DNA of 64,000 bases from Mesorhizobium sp. (lineage in GTDB: Bacteria; Pseudomonadota; Alphaproteobacteria; Rhizobiales; Rhizobiaceae), in NCBI GenBank assembly GCA_004963905.1, contig SUGL01000019.1, positions 1 to 64,000 on the forward strand. Reading direction: 5' to 3'. Shown piece by piece: positions 33,684 through 42,553 of the stretch. Numbering within the stretch: position 1 is the stretch's first letter; each line of letters begins with the position of its first letter. The position numbers and the translations under genes are program-made. The notes beneath the pieces were generated by a model. The model saw only the letters and a program-made list of their open reading frames with translations, was not told the origin of the DNA and made no database searches.

Positions 33684-34469
33684 ATGTTGAAACGTCTAGG
33701 ACTGATTGGGGTGATCATCGCCGCAGGCGTCGCCTTCGCGGCGCCTGCCTTTGCCGACAAGATCATGGTGGGCGCCTATCCGGCCAACCCGCCATGGGAA
33801 TACAAGACCGATTCCGGCGGCTTCGAAGGTTTCGAGATCGACGTCGCCAACGATGTCGCCAAGCGTATCGGCGCGGAGGTCGAATTCCAGGATCTCGGCT
33901 TCCAGGCGCTGTTCGCGGCGACCGCTTCGGGCCGCATCGACTTTGCCGTCTCCTCGATCTCGGTGACCAAGGAGCGGCTGCAGAACCAGGGCTTCACGCA
34001 AGCCTATTACGACAGCGACGGCACCATCGTCGGCAAGGCGGATTCCACCATCAAGTCGCTCGACGACCTGAAGGGCAAGACCATTGGCGTCATCGCCGGC
34101 TCCACCGGCGAGGCCTACATGAAGGAAAACGCCGCCAAGCTCGGCGTCGCCGAGACCAAGAGCTACAACGCCCAGCAGGACCTTTTGCTCGACGTGCAGA
34201 ACGGCCGCATCGACGGCGGCGCCGGCGAGCTCGCCGGCTTCCTGTTCGCCATCAAGCAGATGCCGGCGCTGAAGATCCTCGTCCGCATCCCGACCGGCGA
34301 GCGCTTCGCGATGATGACCAAGAAGGGCCATCCGCTTCTGGAAAAAGTCAACGACGCCATCAGCGAAATGAAGAAGGACGGCACCATGGCCGCAATCCAC
34401 AAGAAGTGGTTCGGCGTCGATCCGGAGGCCGGCACCAGCACGGTGACGCCAGGCCCGATCCCGCAGTAA
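33684..34469 (+). CDS. Amino-acid ABC transporter substrate-binding protein (family 3)
   Basis: A 261-residue solute-binding protein with a signal peptide (about 1-24, ending AFA) and the family-3 pattern GAYPANPPWEYK, GFEGFEIDVANDVAKRIG, DFAVSSISVTKERL, GKTIGVIAGSTGEAYM. It binds a polar amino acid or related compound in the periplasm. It lies 107 bases before its permease. No ATPase gene follows, so an ATPase must come from elsewhere. Confidence 0.93.
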   Translation: MLKRLGLIGVIIAAGVAFAAPAFADKIMVGAYPANPPWEYKTDSGGFEGFEIDVANDVAKRIGAEVEFQDLGFQALFAATASGRIDFAVSSISVTKERLQNQGFTQAYYDSDGTIVGKADSTIKSLDDLKGKTIGVIAGSTGEAYMKENAAKLGVAETKSYNAQQDLLLDVQNGRIDGGAGELAGFLFAIKQMPALKILVRIPTGERFAMMTKKGHPLLEKVNDAISEMKKDGTMAAIHKKWFGVDPEAGTSTVTPGPIPQ

Positions 34470-34576
34470 GCCGGCTAATTACAAGCTTCGACGAGGGCGG
34501 CGGCAAGGCTGGCGCTCTCGCTTCGACAATTCGGTCTTTGCCGAACATGGCGGGCCTTGTCTGACGGTGAGCGCCG

Positions 34577-35254
34577 ATGGAACTGATCGATACCTTCTTC
34601 AACTGGAGCGTTCTGGTCCGATCCTTTCCGATCCTCATTCGAGGGCTCGGCAACACCATCCTGCTCGGCTGCGCCGCGATCGTCTTCGGCACCATCGCCG
34701 GGCTGGCGATCTGCCTGGTGCGGCTCTACGCGCCAAAACCGCTCAGGCGGCTGGCGACGCTCTATATCGATATGTTCCGCGCGCTGCCGATCCTGGTGGT
34801 GCTGATCCTGATCTACTACGCCCTGCCCTTCATCGGCATCCGGCTCTCGTCCTTCGTGTCGGCTGCGCTTGCGCTGTCGCTGGTGCTTGCCGCCTTCACC
34901 GCGGAAGTCTGCCGCGCCGGCATCCAGAACATCCCGAAAGGCCAGTTCGAAGCGGCCGCGGCACTCGGCCTGCCCTTCTGGGTCGCCATGCGCAAGGTGA
35001 TCCTGCCGCAGGCGATCCGCGTCGTCATCCCGCCGCTCACCAGCAACTGCGTCTCGGTGTTCAAGGACACCGCGCTCGCCTCCGTCGTGGCGATGCCCGA
35101 CCTTCTGAAGCAGGCGACCGACGCGCAGGCGCTGATGGCCAACCCGACGCCGCTGATCGGCGCCGCGATCATCTACCTCGCCTTCCTGTGGCCGCTGGTG
35201 CGGCTGGTCGGCTACCTCGAAGAGCGCGGCAAGGCTCAGTCCGGCGCGCACTAA
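34577..35254 (+). CDS. Amino-acid ABC transporter permease (HisM/GlnP type)
   Basis: A 225-residue inner-membrane permease. An N-terminal span with GLGNTILLGCAAIVFGTIAG is followed by LYIDMFRALPILVVLILIYY and the EAA loop EAAAALGLPFWVAMRKVILPQA. Only one permease is present; it may form a homodimer. It precedes the second PLP-enzyme gene by 41 bases. Confidence 0.93.
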   Translation: MELIDTFFNWSVLVRSFPILIRGLGNTILLGCAAIVFGTIAGLAICLVRLYAPKPLRRLATLYIDMFRALPILVVLILIYYALPFIGIRLSSFVSAALALSLVLAAFTAEVCRAGIQNIPKGQFEAAAALGLPFWVAMRKVILPQAIRVVIPPLTSNCVSVFKDTALASVVAMPDLLKQATDAQALMANPTPLIGAAIIYLAFLWPLVRLVGYLEERGKAQSGAH

Positions 35255-35295
35255 CCTCCCCTCGAATGACCTTGATGACCTGAAGGAGACTCCCC

Positions 35296-36606
35296 GTGAA
35301 CCAGCACCATGTTTCGAAAGCGCCGAATTCGAAAGCGCATGATGGGGCCGCTTCGTTCCCGGTCGAGAAGATCCGCGCCATGTTCCCTGCGCTGAAGCAG
35401 GCCGGCGATTTCGTCTTCATGGACAACGCCGCCGGCGCGCAGATCCCGCAAAGCGTGCTCGACGCGGTGACCAACCATCTGGTCGGGCACAACGTCCAGC
35501 GCGGCGGCCGCTATGGCCGCAGCGTCACCGTCGATCAGTCGGTCGCCGACGCCCGCGAAAGCGTTGCGCTTTTGATCAACGCCTACAGCCCATCCGAAAT
35601 CTGCTTCGGCATGAACGCCACCTCGTTCATCCGCCTGGTCAGCCTCGGCATCGGCCAGATGCTTGCCAAAGACACAGATGGGGGACGCGACGAGATCGTC
35701 GTCACCGACATGGACCACGACGCCAACATAGCCACCTGGCTGGCGCTGGAGCAGGCGGGCGCCAAGTTCAAATGGTGGCGCATGCGCGAGAACGGCAATC
35801 TCCATGTCGACGACCTCAAGGCGCTGGTCTCGGAGCGCACCCGGCTCGTCGCCTGCACGGTGACGGCGCATTCGATCGGCTCCATCGTCGACGTCGCTTC
35901 CGTGGCCAGGATCGCGCATGCGGCGGGCGCCGAAGTCTTCCTCGACTGCGTGCATTACGGGCCGCATGGGCTGATCGACGTGCGGGCCTGGGACTGCGAC
36001 TATCTCGTCTGCTCCGGCTACAAGAATTTCTCGCCGCATATGGGCTTCCTCTGGGGCCGCTTCGAGACGCTGAAGCGGCTGCCGACCTTCCGCGAGGATT
36101 TCATTCCGGACGAGCCGCCCTACAAGGTCGAGGCTGGCACCTTCATCTACGAGAACGTGTCGGGCATGGATGCGGCGGTGCGCTATCTGGAATCGGTCGG
36201 CCGCAATTTCCTAGCCCAGAACAACCGCTCGCGCCGCGACAACATCGTCGCCGGCATGAACGCCATCCGCGACTACGAGCTGATGCTGGCGCGCGAGATG
36301 ATGAAGGTGCTGAAGGATTGCGGCGCGACCATCTACGGCGTCGCCGACGAAGCGCGCATCCATGAGCGCGTGCCGACCTTCTGCTTCAACATCGGCACGC
36401 TTTCGCCGCAGCGGATCGTCGAAGAGATGGCCGCCATGCAGATCGGCATTCGCGACGGCCATATGTACGCGCCGCGGCTGATGAAGCGGCTCAACCTCGC
36501 CATGGACAGCGGCGCGATCCGCGCCTCGCTGGTGCACTACAACACGGTGGAGGAAGTGCACCGGTTCGGCGAGGCGCTGCGGGCGATCATCGCGAAGCTG
36601 TGGTGA
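35296..36606 (+). CDS. Cysteine-desulfurase-like class-V PLP enzyme
   Basis: A 436-residue fold-type-I PLP enzyme of class V. Features are [11 protein letters not shown] near the N-terminus, the stacking His in [11 protein letters not shown], the Asp in [13 protein letters not shown], and the PLP Lys at about 243 in [12 protein letters not shown] see no active-site loop with a persulfide Cys as in IscS/SufS, so sulfur mobilisation is doubtful; it may be a lyase or epimerase acting on the imported amino acid. GAAGGAGA precedes its GTG start at 35296. The protein is only distantly similar to the class-V enzyme at 32462. Confidence 0.82.
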   Translation: MNQHHVSKAPNSKAHDGAASFPVEKIRAMFPALKQAGDFVFMDNAAGAQIPQSVLDAVTNHLVGHNVQRGGRYGRSVTVDQSVADARESVALLINAYSPSEICFGMNATSFIRLVSLGIGQMLAKDTDGGRDEIVVTDMDHDANIATWLALEQAGAKFKWWRMRENGNLHVDDLKALVSERTRLVACTVTAHSIGSIVDVASVARIAHAAGAEVFLDCVHYGPHGLIDVRAWDCDYLVCSGYKNFSPHMGFLWGRFETLKRLPTFREDFIPDEPPYKVEAGTFIYENVSGMDAAVRYLESVGRNFLAQNNRSRRDNIVAGMNAIRDYELMLAREMMKVLKDCGATIYGVADEARIHERVPTFCFNIGTLSPQRIVEEMAAMQIGIRDGHMYAPRLMKRLNLAMDSGAIRASLVHYNTVEEVHRFGEALRAIIAKLW

Positions 36607-36624
36607 GTCCGGCCACCTCCGCGT

Positions 36625-36801
36625 CGTCATCCACGGGCGAAGCAAGGAGCGAAGCGACGCGCGCAGACCCGAGGATCCATTCCGTGACGTAGGAGCGTTG
36701 CAACGGTGCAGAATTCTGCTCCGCTGCACGCTTCGGCTGAGGTAACGGCATGGATCCTAGGGTCTCCGCGCTGCTGCGCAGCGCTCCGCCCTAGGATGAC
36801 G
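36625..36801. repeat. Intergenic inverted-repeat element D, copy 3
   Basis: Bounded by cgtcatccacggg and ccctaggatgacg with the central cagaattctg palindrome. It lies between the convergent PLP-enzyme and dppF genes and holds no gene. Right-side ends differ between copies (gtgg, atag, ctag before gatgacg), showing mosaic divergence. Confidence 0.85.
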
Positions 36802-36834
36802 ACCTGTGGGGCTTACCGCCCTAACGCCCCCGGC

Positions 36835-37659
36835 CTAAGCCGCCTTCTTCGCCAGCCTTGCCTTGATGCTCGCCACATCGGCGCGCGGCGTCGCGGCGAA
36901 CAGCGTCTTGGTGTAGCTGTGCTTGGGGTCCGAGAAGACCTCGTCGCGCGAGCCGTATTCGACCGCTTCGCCGAAATACATCACCATCACGTCGTCGGCG
37001 ATGTAGCGCACCACCGAGAGGTCGTGGCTGATGAAGACGTAGGTCAGCTTGAACTCGTCCTGCAGGTCGGCGAGGAGGTTTAACACCTGCGCCTGCACTG
37101 AAAGGTCGAGCGCCGAGACCGGCTCGTCCAGCACCAGCAGGCTCGGGTTCAGCATCAGCGCGCGGGCAATGGCGATGCGCTGGCGCTGGCCTCCGGAGAA
37201 CATGTGCGGATAGCGGTTATAGTGCTCCGGGCCGAGGCCGACCTTCTTCAGCATCTTCATCGCAAGATCGCGGCGTTCCTCGGCCGGCTTGTCGGTGTTG
37301 ATCAAGAGCGGCTCGCCGAGCACGTCGCCGATCTTCTGGCGCGGGTTGAGCGAGCCGTACGGGTTCTGGAAGACGATCTGCACCTTGCGGCGCATCTCCT
37401 TGGTCAGTCCGTCCCTGGCGATGTCGACCTTGTTGCCGTCGATCAACAGCTCGCCGGCCGTCGCCGGATCGATCAAAGTGATGATGCGGGCAAGCGTGGA
37501 CTTGCCGCAGCCGCTTTCGCCGACGATGGCAAGCGTCTTGCCCTTCTCGACACTGAAGGAGACGCCCTTCACCGCATGGACCGTGCGCGCGCCGCGGAAC
37601 AGGCCGCCCCCGACGTGGTAGTCGCGTTTGATGTTCTTGCCTTCGACGACCTTGGTCAT
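36835..37659 (-). CDS. dppF: Dipeptide ABC transporter ATP-binding protein DppF
   Basis: A 274-residue ATPase with Walker A GESGCGKST, signature MFSGGQRQRIAIARAL, Walker B LLVLDEPVSALD and H-loop ISHDLSVVR, followed by the oligopeptide-transporter tail (HSYTKTLFAATP). It energises the importer with DppD. It overlaps dppD by ATGA and is last in the leftward operon. Confidence 0.94.
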   Translation of the reverse strand: MTKVVEGKNIKRDYHVGGGLFRGARTVHAVKGVSFSVEKGKTLAIVGESGCGKSTLARIITLIDPATAGELLIDGNKVDIARDGLTKEMRRKVQIVFQNPYGSLNPRQKIGDVLGEPLLINTDKPAEERRDLAMKMLKKVGLGPEHYNRYPHMFSGGQRQRIAIARALMLNPSLLVLDEPVSALDLSVQAQVLNLLADLQDEFKLTYVFISHDLSVVRYIADDVMVMYFGEAVEYGSRDEVFSDPKHSYTKTLFAATPRADVASIKARLAKKAA

Positions 37660-38507
37660 GCGGCGGCTCCAGAGGGCGCAGCCTCGAACAGCATGTCTGT
37701 GACGGTCGGCAGCCGGTCGCCGACGGCGTTTTCCGGCAGCGCCGACAGCAGCGCGCGCGTGTAGTTGCTCTTCGGCGATTCAAAGAGCGACAGCACGTCG
37801 GCCTCTTCCATCTTGCGGCCCTTGTACTGGACGATGACGCGATCGGCGGTCTCGGCGACCACGCCCATATTGTGGGTGATCATGATCAGGCCCATGCCGT
37901 ATTTGGCCTGCAGCGAGACCAAGAGATCGAGGATCTGCTTCTGGATGGTCACATCGAGCGCGGTGGTCGGCTCGTCGGCGATCAAGAGCTTCGGATTGCA
38001 GGCGATCGCCATCGCGATCATGACGCGCTGGCACTGGCCGCCCGACATCTGATGCGGGAAGGAATTGAGCCGCTCGGCCGGCTCGGGAATGCCGACCTGC
38101 TTGAAAAGCTCGATGGCACGCGCACGTCGCTGGGCCTTGTCCATGCCCATGTGAAAGCGCAGCACTTCCTCTATCTGGAAGCCGACGGTGAAGCAGGGAT
38201 TGAGGCTGGCGATCGGCTCCTGGAAGATCATGGCAATGTCCTTGCCGATGATCTTGCGGCGCTCGGCCGGGCTCATCTTCAGGAGATCGAGGCCGGCAAA
38301 ACTCATGCGGTCGGCAGTGACTGTTGCGGTCCATGGCAGAAGGCCCATCACCGCCAGCATCGACACCGACTTGCCAGAACCGGATTCGCCGACGATGGCG
38401 AGCACCTCGCGCTCGTCGACATGGAGCGAGACGCCGTCGACGGCGCGGAACGGGCCGGACGCGGTCTGGAATTCGACGACGAGGTTATGGATGTCGAGCA
38501 ATGCCAT
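37656..38507 (-). CDS. dppD: Dipeptide ABC transporter ATP-binding protein DppD
   Basis: A 283-residue ATPase with Walker [10 protein letters not shown], signature [16 protein letters not shown], Walker [13 protein letters not shown] and H-loop ITHNMGVVA. Signature position 6 is Cys rather than the common Arg/Gln. The chosen ATG (38505-38507) follows AGGAGG; a longer upstream frame is only a shadow of dppC. Its start overlaps the dppC stop by one base. Confidence 0.94.
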   Translation of the reverse strand: MALLDIHNLVVEFQTASGPFRAVDGVSLHVDEREVLAIVGESGSGKSVSMLAVMGLLPWTATVTADRMSFAGLDLLKMSPAERRKIIGKDIAMIFQEPIASLNPCFTVGFQIEEVLRFHMGMDKAQRRARAIELFKQVGIPEPAERLNSFPHQMSGGQCQRVMIAMAIACNPKLLIADEPTTALDVTIQKQILDLLVSLQAKYGMGLIMITHNMGVVAETADRVIVQYKGRKMEEADVLSLFESPKSNYTRALLSALPENAVGDRLPTVTDMLFEAAPSGAAA

Positions 38508-39418
38508 CACGACCTCCTGAGCTTCGGATCGAGGGCGTCGCGCAGGCCGTCGCCGATCAGGTTGATGGCGAGCACCGTGATAAGTATGGCGAGGCCGGGG
38601 AAAGTCACCACCCACCAGGCGCGCAGGATGAACTCGCGCGCCGAGGCGAGCATGGTGCCCCATTCCGGCGTCGGCGGCTGCGCTCCGAGACCGAGGAAAC
38701 CAAGGGCGGCCGCTTCCAGGATGGCGTTGGAGAAGGACAGCGTGCCCTGGACGATCAGCGGCGCCAGGCAATTGGGCAGGATCGTGCGAAGCATCAGCCT
38801 CAGATGGCCGGCGCCGGCGACCTTGGCGGCCACGACATATTCGCGGCTCTTCTCGGCCATGACGGCGGCGCGCACGAGGCGGGCGAAATGCGGCTGCAGC
38901 ACCAGTGAGATCGCCAGCATGGCATTGAACAGGCCAGGGCCGAGGATGGTCACCAGAACCAGCGCCAAGAGCAGGGACGGGAAAGCGAGGATGAGGTCCA
39001 TGACGCGCATGATCGCGACGTCGACCCAGCCGCGGAAATAGCCGGCAAGCAGGCCAAGCGTGATGCCACCGGTGAGAGCCAGCGTGACCACGACCGCGCC
39101 GATCAGCAGCGAAAAGCGCGCGCCGTAGAGCAGGCGCGAAAGGATGTCGCGGCCGACCGGATCGGTGCCGAGCAGATATTGAGTGCTGCCACCCGTCTGC
39201 CAGGCCGGAGGCCTGAGGAACGCGGTCTTGTCCTGGATGTCGGGCGCATAGGGCGCGAGCAGCGGCGCCAAGAGCGCCGCCAGCACCAAAAGGATGAACA
39301 CGAAGAGGCCGATGACGGCGCCGCGGTTGACCGAGAAATAGTGCCAGAAGGTCTTGAAGCCAGTCAGTCGGTCCGGGCTGCCGGCGGCCATAGGGGCGAT
39401 TTCGGTCGACTGCCTCAT
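38507..39418 (-). CDS. dppC: Dipeptide ABC transporter permease DppC
   Basis: A 303-residue permease with a cytoplasmic N-terminus, a first span (GAVIGLFVFILLVLAALLAP), the DppC segment YLLGTDPVGRDILSRLLYG and the EAA loop VAAKVAGAGHLRLMLRTILP. It partners DppB. Its start overlaps the dppB stop by one base, so all five genes form one operon. Confidence 0.94.
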   Translation of the reverse strand: MRQSTEIAPMAAGSPDRLTGFKTFWHYFSVNRGAVIGLFVFILLVLAALLAPLLAPYAPDIQDKTAFLRPPAWQTGGSTQYLLGTDPVGRDILSRLLYGARFSLLIGAVVVTLALTGGITLGLLAGYFRGWVDVAIMRVMDLILAFPSLLLALVLVTILGPGLFNAMLAISLVLQPHFARLVRAAVMAEKSREYVVAAKVAGAGHLRLMLRTILPNCLAPLIVQGTLSFSNAILEAAALGFLGLGAQPPTPEWGTMLASAREFILRAWWVVTFPGLAILITVLAINLIGDGLRDALDPKLRRS

Positions 39419-40425
39419 CACGCCGCCCTGATGCGCGGGTTGATGACGGCATAGAGCACGTCGACGATGAGGTTCACGGCCATGACGATGAGGGCGATCA
39501 AAAGCAGACCTGACTGCACGACGACATAGTCGCGCTTGAAGATGGAATCGACCATCCACTTGCCGATGCCCGGCCAGGCGAAGATGGTCTCGGTGAGAAT
39601 GGCGCCGGCAAGCAGCGTGCCGACCTGCAGGCCGATGGTGGTGACGACCGGGATCAGCGCGTTGCGCAGCGCGTGCACGCCGATGACGCGGGCGGCGGAA
39701 AGCCCCTTGGCGCGGGCGGTGCGGACATAGTCCTCGCCCAGCACCTCGAGCATGGCCGAGCGCGTCTGGCGCGCGATCACCGCCAGCGGAATGGTGCCGA
39801 GCACGATCGCGGGCAGGACGAGATGGCTGAGCGCCGAGCGCAGCGCGTCCCATTTGCCATAGAGGATGCTGTCGACGGTCATGAAGCCGGTGATCGGCTT
39901 CAGGAAGAACTGCAGGCCCATGCGGCCCGAAACCGGCGTCCAGCCGAGATAGCCGGAAAAGAAGATGATGAGCAGCAGGCCCCACCAGAAGATCGGCATT
40001 GAATAGCCGACGAGCGCGGTGCCCATCAGCGACTGGTCGAACCATGAGCCGCGCTTGACGGCAGCGAATATGCCGGCCGGGATGCCGATCACCATGGCGA
40101 AGATCATGGCGAAGAAGGAGAGTTCCAGCGTCGCCGGGAAGAGCGTCTTGAACTCCTCGAGAACCGGGCGCTTGGATGAAATCGACACGCCGAAGTCACC
40201 CGTGGCGACCTCGCCGACATAACGCGCATACTGCTCCCAGATCGGCAGGTTGTAGCCGAACTGTTCCTTGAGCTCTTCGTAGCGGGCGGGGGTGACGCCA
40301 TGCTCGCCGGCCATGGCCAGGATCGGATCGCCGGGCAGCAGCCGGACGAAGGCGAAGGCGCAGATTGTGATGCCGACCAGGGTCGGGATCAGAAGTGCTA
40401 TTTTGTTGAGAAGATATCGGAGCAT
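39418..40425 (-). CDS. dppB: Dipeptide ABC transporter permease DppB
   Basis: A 335-residue permease: first span, then FVRLLPGDPILAMAGEHG, EAA loop ARAKGLSAARVIGVHALRNA and the family end AGAILTETIFAWPGIGKWM. An in-frame ATG at 40473 would extend into the upstream hairpin; MLRYLLNKIALLIPTL at 40425 is the usual start. It is separated from dppA by a strong stem-loop. Confidence 0.94.
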   Translation of the reverse strand: MLRYLLNKIALLIPTLVGITICAFAFVRLLPGDPILAMAGEHGVTPARYEELKEQFGYNLPIWEQYARYVGEVATGDFGVSISSKRPVLEEFKTLFPATLELSFFAMIFAMVIGIPAGIFAAVKRGSWFDQSLMGTALVGYSMPIFWWGLLLIIFFSGYLGWTPVSGRMGLQFFLKPITGFMTVDSILYGKWDALRSALSHLVLPAIVLGTIPLAVIARQTRSAMLEVLGEDYVRTARAKGLSAARVIGVHALRNALIPVVTTIGLQVGTLLAGAILTETIFAWPGIGKWMVDSIFKRDYVVVQSGLLLIALIVMAVNLIVDVLYAVINPRIRAA

Positions 40426-40438
40426 CGTCGGATGGAAT

Positions 40439-40465
40439 GGGGCGGCGCTAAAATAGCGCCGCCCC
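40439..40465 (-). terminator. Stem-loop between dppA and dppB
   Basis: GGGGCGGCGCTA (40439-40450) and TAGCGCCGCCCC (40454-40465) form a perfect 12-bp stem with a 3-base loop, 11 bases after the dppA stop and 14 before the dppB start. With no T-run it is likely an attenuator or mRNA-stabilising element giving more dppA than dppBCDF product. Confidence 0.75.
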
Positions 40466-40475
40466 GTTCGCAATA

Positions 40476-42074
40476 TTACTCGGCCTTGTCAACGCCGTCG
40501 AAGCGATGAATGCCGAGCGGGTCCATCTTGAAGCCGCTGACATTGTTGCGAACGACCGCATAAACCTGGCTGTGAGCGAGCAGGAAGGCGGGCGCCTGCT
40601 TGGCGAAGATTTCCTGCGCCTGCTCATAGAGCTTGGTGCGCTCGCCCTGGTCGCTGGTCTTCTTGGCTTTCTGGATCAGGTCCTCGAAGTCCTTGTCGCA
40701 CCAGCTGGAGTAGTTCGAGACGCCGATGGCCGAGCAGGCGAAGAGGGTGGCGAAGAAGTTGTCCGGATCGCCATTGTCGCCGGTCCAGCCGATCTGGAAG
40801 GCGCCGGGACGGTCCTTCTTCTTGCCTTCCTCGCGGTACTTCGTCCATTCGTAGTTGACGATGTTCGCCTTGACGCCGACCTTGGCCCAGTCGGCCTGGA
40901 TCAGCTCAGCCGCGCGCTGGAAGTTCGGGTTGTACGGACGCACGCGGTCGGCGGCCCAGAGCTGGATTTCCTTCAGCCCTGCATCGGCCAGCACCTTCTT
41001 GGCCGCTTCCGGGTCGTAGGAATCGAACTTCACATCCTTGTTCCACGACCACATGGTCGGCGGGATCAGGTTCTGGGCCGGCGTGGCACCTGCATCCTGG
41101 AACAGCGACTTGATCAGGGCTTCCCGGTCAATCGCCTGGTTGAGCGCATGACGAACCTCGGGCTTGTCGAGCGGCGGGATCGTCGTGTTGTAGCTCATGT
41201 AGCCGATGTTGAGGCCGGCCTGGTCCATCAAGGTCACGTCCTTGTTGGCCTTGATGGTGGCGATGTCGGCCGGATTCGGATAGGGCGCGACGTCGCATTC
41301 GCCGGCCAACACCTTCTGGATGCGGGCGGTCGCGTCAGGCGTGATGGCGAAGACGAGATCGTCGATCTTCTCCTTGCCCTTGAAGTAGTCGGGGTTCGCC
41401 GCATAGCGGATCACCGAATCCAGCTGATAGTCGACGAACTGGAACGGGCCGGTGCCGATCGGCTTGGTGGAGAAGTCGGCCATCTTGCCATCCTTCTCGA
41501 GCTGGTCGGCATATTCCTTCGAGACGATCGAGGCGAAGTCCATGCCGAGATTGGCCAGCATCGGCGCGTTCGGCTCGGTCAGCGTCAGCTTGACGGTCAG
41601 GTCGTCGACCTTTTCCCACTTGGCGACGTATTTCGGCATGTCCATGCCGGTGTAATAGTCCCAGGTCAGGTTCGGCAGATACTTCTCGCCGTTCCACGGA
41701 TTCTGCTTGTTGAACTGACGGTCGAAGGAGAAGACGACGTCATCGGCATTGAGGTCGCGGGTCGGCTTGAAATAGTCGGTGGTCTGGAACTTCACGCCCG
41801 GATGCAGGTGGAAAGTATAGACCAGGCCGTCGTCGGAGATTTCCCATTTGTCGGCAAGGCCGGGCTCGATCTCGGTGCCGCCATGCTTGAACTCGACGAG
41901 GCGCGAATAGACCGTGCGCGACGAAGCGTCGAAGTCGTTACCGCCCGTCGTAGTACCCGGGTCGAAATTGGCCGGCGACGCTTCCGAGCAATAGACAAGC
42001 GTCTTTGCATTGGCCATGCCACCCAGGACGCTTGCAGCCAGCAACGCGGCTGCAAAAGTCATTGTCTTTTTCAT
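40476..42074 (-). CDS. dppA: Dipeptide ABC transporter substrate-binding protein DppA
   Basis: A 532-residue family-5 binding protein with a Sec signal (about 1-23, ending ANA), then KTLVYCSEASPANFDPG, GLADKWEISDDGLVYTFHLH and GTGPFQFVDYQLD, close to the DppA pattern for dipeptides (also heme or aminolevulinate in some bacteria). It acts in the periplasm. GGGAG precedes the ATG at 42074; an upstream in-frame start would spoil the signal peptide. It heads the leftward dppABCDF operon. Confidence 0.94.
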   Translation of the reverse strand: MKKTMTFAAALLAASVLGGMANAKTLVYCSEASPANFDPGTTTGGNDFDASSRTVYSRLVEFKHGGTEIEPGLADKWEISDDGLVYTFHLHPGVKFQTTDYFKPTRDLNADDVVFSFDRQFNKQNPWNGEKYLPNLTWDYYTGMDMPKYVAKWEKVDDLTVKLTLTEPNAPMLANLGMDFASIVSKEYADQLEKDGKMADFSTKPIGTGPFQFVDYQLDSVIRYAANPDYFKGKEKIDDLVFAITPDATARIQKVLAGECDVAPYPNPADIATIKANKDVTLMDQAGLNIGYMSYNTTIPPLDKPEVRHALNQAIDREALIKSLFQDAGATPAQNLIPPTMWSWNKDVKFDSYDPEAAKKVLADAGLKEIQLWAADRVRPYNPNFQRAAELIQADWAKVGVKANIVNYEWTKYREEGKKKDRPGAFQIGWTGDNGDPDNFFATLFACSAIGVSNYSSWCDKDFEDLIQKAKKTSDQGERTKLYEQAQEIFAKQAPAFLLAHSQVYAVVRNNVSGFKMDPLGIHRFDGVDKAE

Positions 42075-42553
42075 TGAGCACTCCCTGATGTTCTTCCAAG
42101 CCCCTCTATCAGGCTCGCGAAGCGCGCATATAAGCACCGTTTTTCGGGCTTTGGAACACCCCGTTTGCGTACCCCATGGTAAGCAGGAAAAGAATCCGTA
42201 TTCTCCTCAAATAGTGGAAAAAATGAGCAAAATTTTTCACTCACAACATTGTTAACGACCGCATTTTTTTATTGATCGACCGTTTGCCGAAATCAGAACG
42301 AGGAGCTCCTGCTTGCAATCCCGGTCCTCGTCCGCATCCGCTTCGAGGAGCGGTCGGGCGAAGAGATTTCGACGGCAAATCTTTCCGCCGCTGCCGCTGG
42401 GGCAAGACTTGCACGGCCGCTGATAGAGGCAATACATAGGCGCTATGCCGGATTTGTTGGGAATCCGCGATCGGCGGCAGCGGAGAACGCTTCCGATATC
42501 GGAGGCGGACGCGCCGCGAGGCAGCAAGACAAGGCACACCAGGGAGGGATTTG
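42075..42553. other. Divergent intergenic region dppA-fadD
   Basis: Nearly 480 bases without a supported gene. The dppA promoter should lie in 42080-42260, where the sequence is AT-rich (cgcattttttt near 42261). The fadD side (42300-42550) is GC-rich. Overlapping frames on both strands show no family resemblance and no repeat element is present. A long fadD leader may be made here. Confidence 0.5.

Noticed and set aside
35296..36606. Iron-sulfur-cluster assembly desulfurase (IscS/SufS)
   Set aside because: No recognisable persulfide cysteine loop and no isc/suf neighbours; regulated with transport genes.
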